Positions 6,812-9,622 of a stretch of DNA of 9,622 nt are shown here, piece after piece. The stretch's first letter is position 1. Each line of letters opens with the position of its first letter. The DNA comes from Clostridia bacterium (GTDB lineage: Bacteria; Bacillota_A; Clostridia; Oscillospirales; CAG-272): assembly GCA_017414605.1 (NCBI GenBank), contig JAFQLG010000089.1, positions 1 to 9,622 on the forward strand. Reading direction: 5' to 3'. The translations under genes and the position numbers were made by a program. Under the pieces are notes generated by a model. The model did no database searches. It was given only the letters and a program-made list of their open reading frames with translations, and was not told the DNA's origin.

Positions 6812-8809
6812 ATGGCAAGAAGTCTAAGTGAGCTTCAAAAGCAATATAACAGCTCTGCCGCCTCCGGAAAGATGATGGGAGGAGGCCCGCGCGGAGGCGG
6901 ACCTCGCGGCAGAGGCCCGGGAGGACACGGAAAGCCCAAGGATGTCAAGAAAACGGTTGGCAGATTGCTCGGTTACGTTGGTAAATACAAGGCGCTTTTG
7001 CTTGTAGTGTTTATCTTTATGATGGTAAACACGGTGCTGTCGCTCATGGGCGGATATATGACACGCCCCATTATAAACCAGCTTGCAGAATATGTAGGAC
7101 TTGAGGCGGACGCCGAGACTTTGAACAGTCCTATATATCAGGCCATGGATTCGGCGATAAGAGCGGTCAAGGATTCGGCGATGGGATTTATCAGCGGTGT
7201 CGTTGGCGACGGCTTTAATGAGCGCGCCGCGGCTGTCATGTTCTATATCCTGGCAACCATAATGATACTCGTTTGCATATACCTCTTTACTATCGTAACC
7301 AACTATCTGCAGGCAAAAATCATGATGATCATTTCGCAGAATGCGGTTGAAAAGATAAGAAATGACCTTTTCCAAAAGCTGCAGAAGCTGCCCGTAAGAT
7401 ACTTTGATACACACCCAACGGGTGAGGTCATGTCGCGCTTTACAAACGACGTTGACAATATAGACGTCATGTTCAACAACTCGCTGACAAGCATAGTTTC
7501 GGGAGTTATTTCGCTTGTAGGTACGTTTGTGTTTATGGTGACCACAAATATATGGCTGACGGTGATAACGGTCGTTTTCGTGCCTTTCTTTGCCATAGTT
7601 GGCGCAAAGATAGCGGGCGCTTCCAGAAAGTACTATTCAGGTCAGCAGTCGGCGCTCGGTGCGGCAAACGGATACGTTGAGGAGATCGTATCGGGACAAA
7701 AGGTCGTCAAGGTGTTCAATCACGAGGCGGCGGCATGCGAGGAATTTGAAACGCTCAACGAGGATCTGCGCGACAAGCAGATGAAGGCGCAGTTCTTTGG
7801 CGGAATCATGGGCCCCATAATGCACAATACAAGTATGATAAGCTATTCCGTGACCATTGGAATCGGCGGAATACTTATGGTAATGGGTAACCTTGACCCC
7901 GGAGCTTTGCAGCTGTTTGCACAGTATTCAAAGCAGTTCTCGATGCCTATAAATAACATTTCGCAGCAAACGGCATCAATTTTCTCGGCGCTTGCGGGCG
8001 CGGAGCGCGTATTTGCCGTTATGGACGAGGCTCCCGAGGCGGCTGACGCGGACGATTGCGAGGATATAAAGGAAATACGCGGAGAGGTAATATTCAAGGA
8101 CGTTACCTTTGGCTACAATCCCGACAAGGTCATACTCAAAAACCTTTCGCTTTATGCAAAGCCCGGTCAGAAGATAGCATTCGTCGGTTCAACGGGTGCG
8201 GGTAAGACCACCGTTACAAACCTGCTCTCGCGCTTCTATGAGATACATTCGGGCGAGATAACCGTTGACGGAATAGATATCAAAAAGATAAAAAGAGATT
8301 TTTTGCGCTCCAATATCGCAATGGTGCTTCAGGATACGCATCTGTTTACGGGTACTGTAAAGGAAAATATCCGTTACGGAAGACCCGATGCCACCGACGA
8401 GGAGATAATCGCCGCGGCAAAGACGGCAAGCGCGCACAGCTTCATTATGCGACTTGAAAAGGGATACGACACCATGCTTGAGGGCGACGGTGCAAACCTT
8501 TCGCAAGGACAAAGACAGCTTCTCAATATCGCGCGCGCGGCACTGTCCAAGTCTCCTATTTTGGTGCTTGACGAGGCAACAAGCTCGGTCGATACCAGAA
8601 CCGAGCGCCATATTGAGCACGGAATGGATAGACTTATGAAGACGCGCACAACGTTCGTTATTGCGCACCGACTTTCCACCGTCCGCAACTCAAACGCCAT
8701 CATGGTATTGGAGCAGGGCGAGATAATCGAGCGCGGAACACACGAGCAGCTTCTCGAAATGAAGGGAAGATACTACGAGCTCTATACGGGCAAGCGCGAG
8801 CTTGACTAA
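6812..8809 (+). CDS. ABC exporter half-transporter, catalytic-site subunit
   Basis: The 665-residue protein is the partner of the preceding subunit, beginning two bases after its stop codon, with AAGGA at 6795-6799 as the likely ribosome binding site. The ATPase domain has Walker A GSTGAGKTT at 459-467, Walker B D587 with catalytic Glu588, and switch His619 (IAHRLST), all canonical. Its signature is the deviant LSQGQ (563-567), which would sit over the partner's degenerate site. Two additions set it apart from the partner. One is a basic Gly/Pro/Arg-rich cytoplasmic N-terminus (about 19-43). The other is an insertion of about 40-60 residues between the first two membrane helices, predicted to be an external loop. 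The two proteins should form one heterodimeric exporter. This fold is shared with multidrug exporters, but no substrate can be named. Confidence 0.93.
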   Translation: MARSLSELQKQYNSSAASGKMMGGGPRGGGPRGRGPGGHGKPKDVKKTVGRLLGYVGKYKALLLVVFIFMMVNTVLSLMGGYMTRPIINQLAEYVGLEADAETLNSPIYQAMDSAIRAVKDSAMGFISGVVGDGFNERAAAVMFYILATIMILVCIYLFTIVTNYLQAKIMMIISQNAVEKIRNDLFQKLQKLPVRYFDTHPTGEVMSRFTNDVDNIDVMFNNSLTSIVSGVISLVGTFVFMVTTNIWLTVITVVFVPFFAIVGAKIAGASRKYYSGQQSALGAANGYVEEIVSGQKVVKVFNHEAAACEEFETLNEDLRDKQMKAQFFGGIMGPIMHNTSMISYSVTIGIGGILMVMGNLDPGALQLFAQYSKQFSMPINNISQQTASIFSALAGAERVFAVMDEAPEAADADDCEDIKEIRGEVIFKDVTFGYNPDKVILKNLSLYAKPGQKIAFVGSTGAGKTTVTNLLSRFYEIHSGEITVDGIDIKKIKRDFLRSNIAMVLQDTHLFTGTVKENIRYGRPDATDEEIIAAAKTASAHSFIMRLEKGYDTMLEGDGANLSQGQRQLLNIARAALSKSPILVLDEATSSVDTRTERHIEHGMDRLMKTRTTFVIAHRLSTVRNSNAIMVLEQGEIIERGTHEQLLEMKGRYYELYTGKRELD

Positions 8810-8827
8810 GCAATATCAAAAAAAGTA

Positions 8828-8854
8828 AGCCCAAGAGGGAAATCCTCTTGGGCT
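8828..8854. terminator. Bidirectional terminator between convergent genes
   Basis: A perfect 11-bp stem (8828-8838 with 8844-8854) has a five-base loop. On the + strand it is followed by a T-rich run (GTTTGTTTATTT). On the minus strand it is followed by TAC and seven T (A7 at 8818-8824). It lies between the end of the ABC operon and the stop codon of the convergent leucine-rich-repeat gene, so it can terminate both. Confidence 0.9.
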
Positions 8855-8864
8855 GTTTGTTTAT

Positions 8865-9551
8865 TTACTTAGAAATCGTACCGTCGGTGCAGTAGACGGT
8901 GTAGTTACCGGTGTACCTGTTCCAACCGTAATATTTGTCTATATTGTTCCATTGTTCCTTTGTGCCGCCGAAATTTATGCTCGTAAGGCTTGAGCAACCT
9001 TCGAACGCATAATTACCTATGCTTGTGACACTATCGGGGATAGTGATGCTCGTAAGGCTTGAGCACTCCAAGAACGCCCCCCAACCTATGCTTGTGACAC
9101 TATCGGGGATAGTGATGCTCGTAAGGCTTGAGCAATCCGAAAACGCATAATCACCTATGCTTGTGACACTATCGGGGATGGTTATGCTCGTAAGGCTGAA
9201 GCAATCATAGAACGCCCAATCACCTATGCTCGTGACGCTGTCGGGGATGGTTATGCTCCTAAGGCTGTAGCACTCCCAGAACGCCTTATCACCAATTCTC
9301 GTCACACTGTTGGGGATGGTTACAATTCTCAATTTAGTACTGCCAGAAAAGGCCCTATCGGCAATAATTGTCGTTCCGTCGCGTATTGCAACCATTACGG
9401 CAGAATCGTTAAAGGCAGCGCCTGCGGCGCCATCACTTACGAAATTCTGCCTGCTGCCGGTCACAAGTTCAGCGCCCAGTGGACCAGAAAGGCTGCCGGT
9501 CACTGGCACGCCTGCTCCGTCTGCGGAGAGCAGGGTGACTTCGGCAAGCAT
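8865..9551 (-). CDS. BspA-like leucine-rich-repeat protein, N-terminus disrupted or chimeric
   Basis: The minus-strand protein contains five 23-residue repeats of the form [22 protein letters not shown], typical of the LRR_5 (BspA-like) family of surface proteins. They are preceded by [13 protein letters not shown], a recognisable degenerate first repeat. The natural C-terminus is the familiar [10 protein letters not shown]...[13 protein letters not shown]. The 228-residue frame starts at an ATG at 9551, but the frame stays open to the window edge. Its first 45 or so residues (upstream of about 9420) look like antisense translation rather than protein. Another in-frame ATG, at 9395, has no ribosome binding site. 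The gene has probably lost its true N-terminus, including any signal peptide, at a junction near 9420. Such proteins are usually exported and bind host or neighbour surfaces; that role is inferred. Confidence 0.72.
   Translation of the reverse strand: MLAEVTLLSADGAGVPVTGSLSGPLGAELVTGSRQNFVSDGAAGAAFNDSAVMVAIRDGTTIIADRAFSGSTKLRIVTIPNSVTRIGDKAFWECYSLRSITIPDSVTSIGDWAFYDCFSLTSITIPDSVTSIGDYAFSDCSSLTSITIPDSVTSIGWGAFLECSSLTSITIPDSVTSIGNYAFEGCSSLTSINFGGTKEQWNNIDKYYGWNRYTGNYTVYCTDGTISK
8976..9325 (-). repeat. 69-bp tandem repeats encoding leucine-rich repeats
   Basis: The word ACCTATGCTTGTGACACT (+ strand) begins units at 9015, 9084 and 9153, and diverged forms begin at 9222 and 9291, giving an exact 69-bp period. 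Each unit encodes one 23-residue leucine-rich repeat. The units from 9015 to 9153 are nearly identical at DNA level, and similarity decays toward 9291, the N-terminal side of the protein. This suggests recent unit duplication at the C-terminal end. Confidence 0.92.
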
Positions 9552-9622
9552 TATCCCGGTCCTGCCGCCACCGAGGAAAAGGCCCAGCTCTGTCTGACCT
9601 GCGGCTACACCCTCACTGCCAA
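9417..9622 (+). CDS. Headless fragment of a Cys/His-rich bacterial surface-protein repeat
   Basis: In the + frame whose codons begin at 9417, the translation reads [17 protein letters not shown], then [20 protein letters not shown], then [20 protein letters not shown], and it is open to the window edge. This closely resembles the repeated CxxCG and GHxHAC segments common in clostridial surface proteins, often in the same proteins as LRR_5 repeats. No ATG, GTG or TTG occurs in this frame between 9300 and 9417, and the usual upstream half of the first CxxCG motif is missing, so the fragment has no start. GC is about 60-67% here against 45-48% in the preceding 120 bases. It is probably the tail side of another gene joined head-to-head to the leucine-rich-repeat gene. 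It overlaps the antisense part of that frame, and only one of the two can be real. Confidence 0.55.

Noticed and set aside
8976..9325. Regularly spaced repeats considered as a CRISPR array
   Set aside because: The 69-bp units are contiguous and in one reading frame encoding leucine-rich repeats, with no variable spacers between conserved short repeats.
9310..9597. 95-residue + strand open frame with an ATG
   Set aside because: It is Pro/Ser/Ala-rich and unrelated to any visible family. The informative + frame here is a different one, whose codons begin at 9417.

Overview
The window looks like a fragment of a Gram-positive, gut- or rumen-type Clostridia genome, probably from a metagenome. The evidence is intermediate GC with frequent AGA and ATA codons, strong AGGAGG-type ribosome binding sites, a clostridial-style lipoprotein, CotH and CE2-like extracellular proteins, a MarR-controlled heterodimeric ABC exporter, and a BspA-type leucine-rich-repeat protein. 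Genus cannot be assigned from the sequence alone.

Left region (1-4430): two related extracellular proteins on the + strand. The first is cut by the window edge. It joins a CotH kinase-like domain, a long Thr/Glu repeat linker, an Ig-like segment and a two-part CE2-like esterase (beta-sandwich plus SGNH hydrolase). It ends at a strong intrinsic terminator. The second has its own -10 box and ribosome binding site. It is a lipoprotein with the same Ig-like, beta-sandwich and SGNH order but no CotH domain, and it also ends at an intrinsic terminator. The pair looks like a tandem duplication of a carbohydrate esterase, with one copy fused to CotH and the other membrane-anchored.

Centre (4448-8854): a self-contained operon. 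A near-consensus promoter with an extended -10 overlaps palindromic TTAAC/GTTAA sites. It drives a MarR-family repressor with a cysteine-rich N-terminus, followed by two tightly packed ABC exporter half-transporters. Their motifs are complementary: the first has Asp in place of the catalytic Glu and Gln in place of the switch His, and the second has a deviant LSQGQ signature. Together they should form one heterodimeric exporter with one degenerate and one competent ATP site, as in TM287/288. The MarR protein probably represses the operon until an inducer is present. A bidirectional terminator closes it.

Right end (8865-9622): a minus-strand BspA-like leucine-rich-repeat protein with five 69-bp repeats, converging on the operon. 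Near position 9420 the sequence changes abruptly. GC rises from about 46% to about 63%, the minus-strand frame stops looking like protein, and the + strand becomes a recognisable Cys/His-rich surface-protein segment without a start codon. This head-to-head join of two surface-protein fragments is either an assembly chimera or a real inversion, and it is the most unusual feature in the window.
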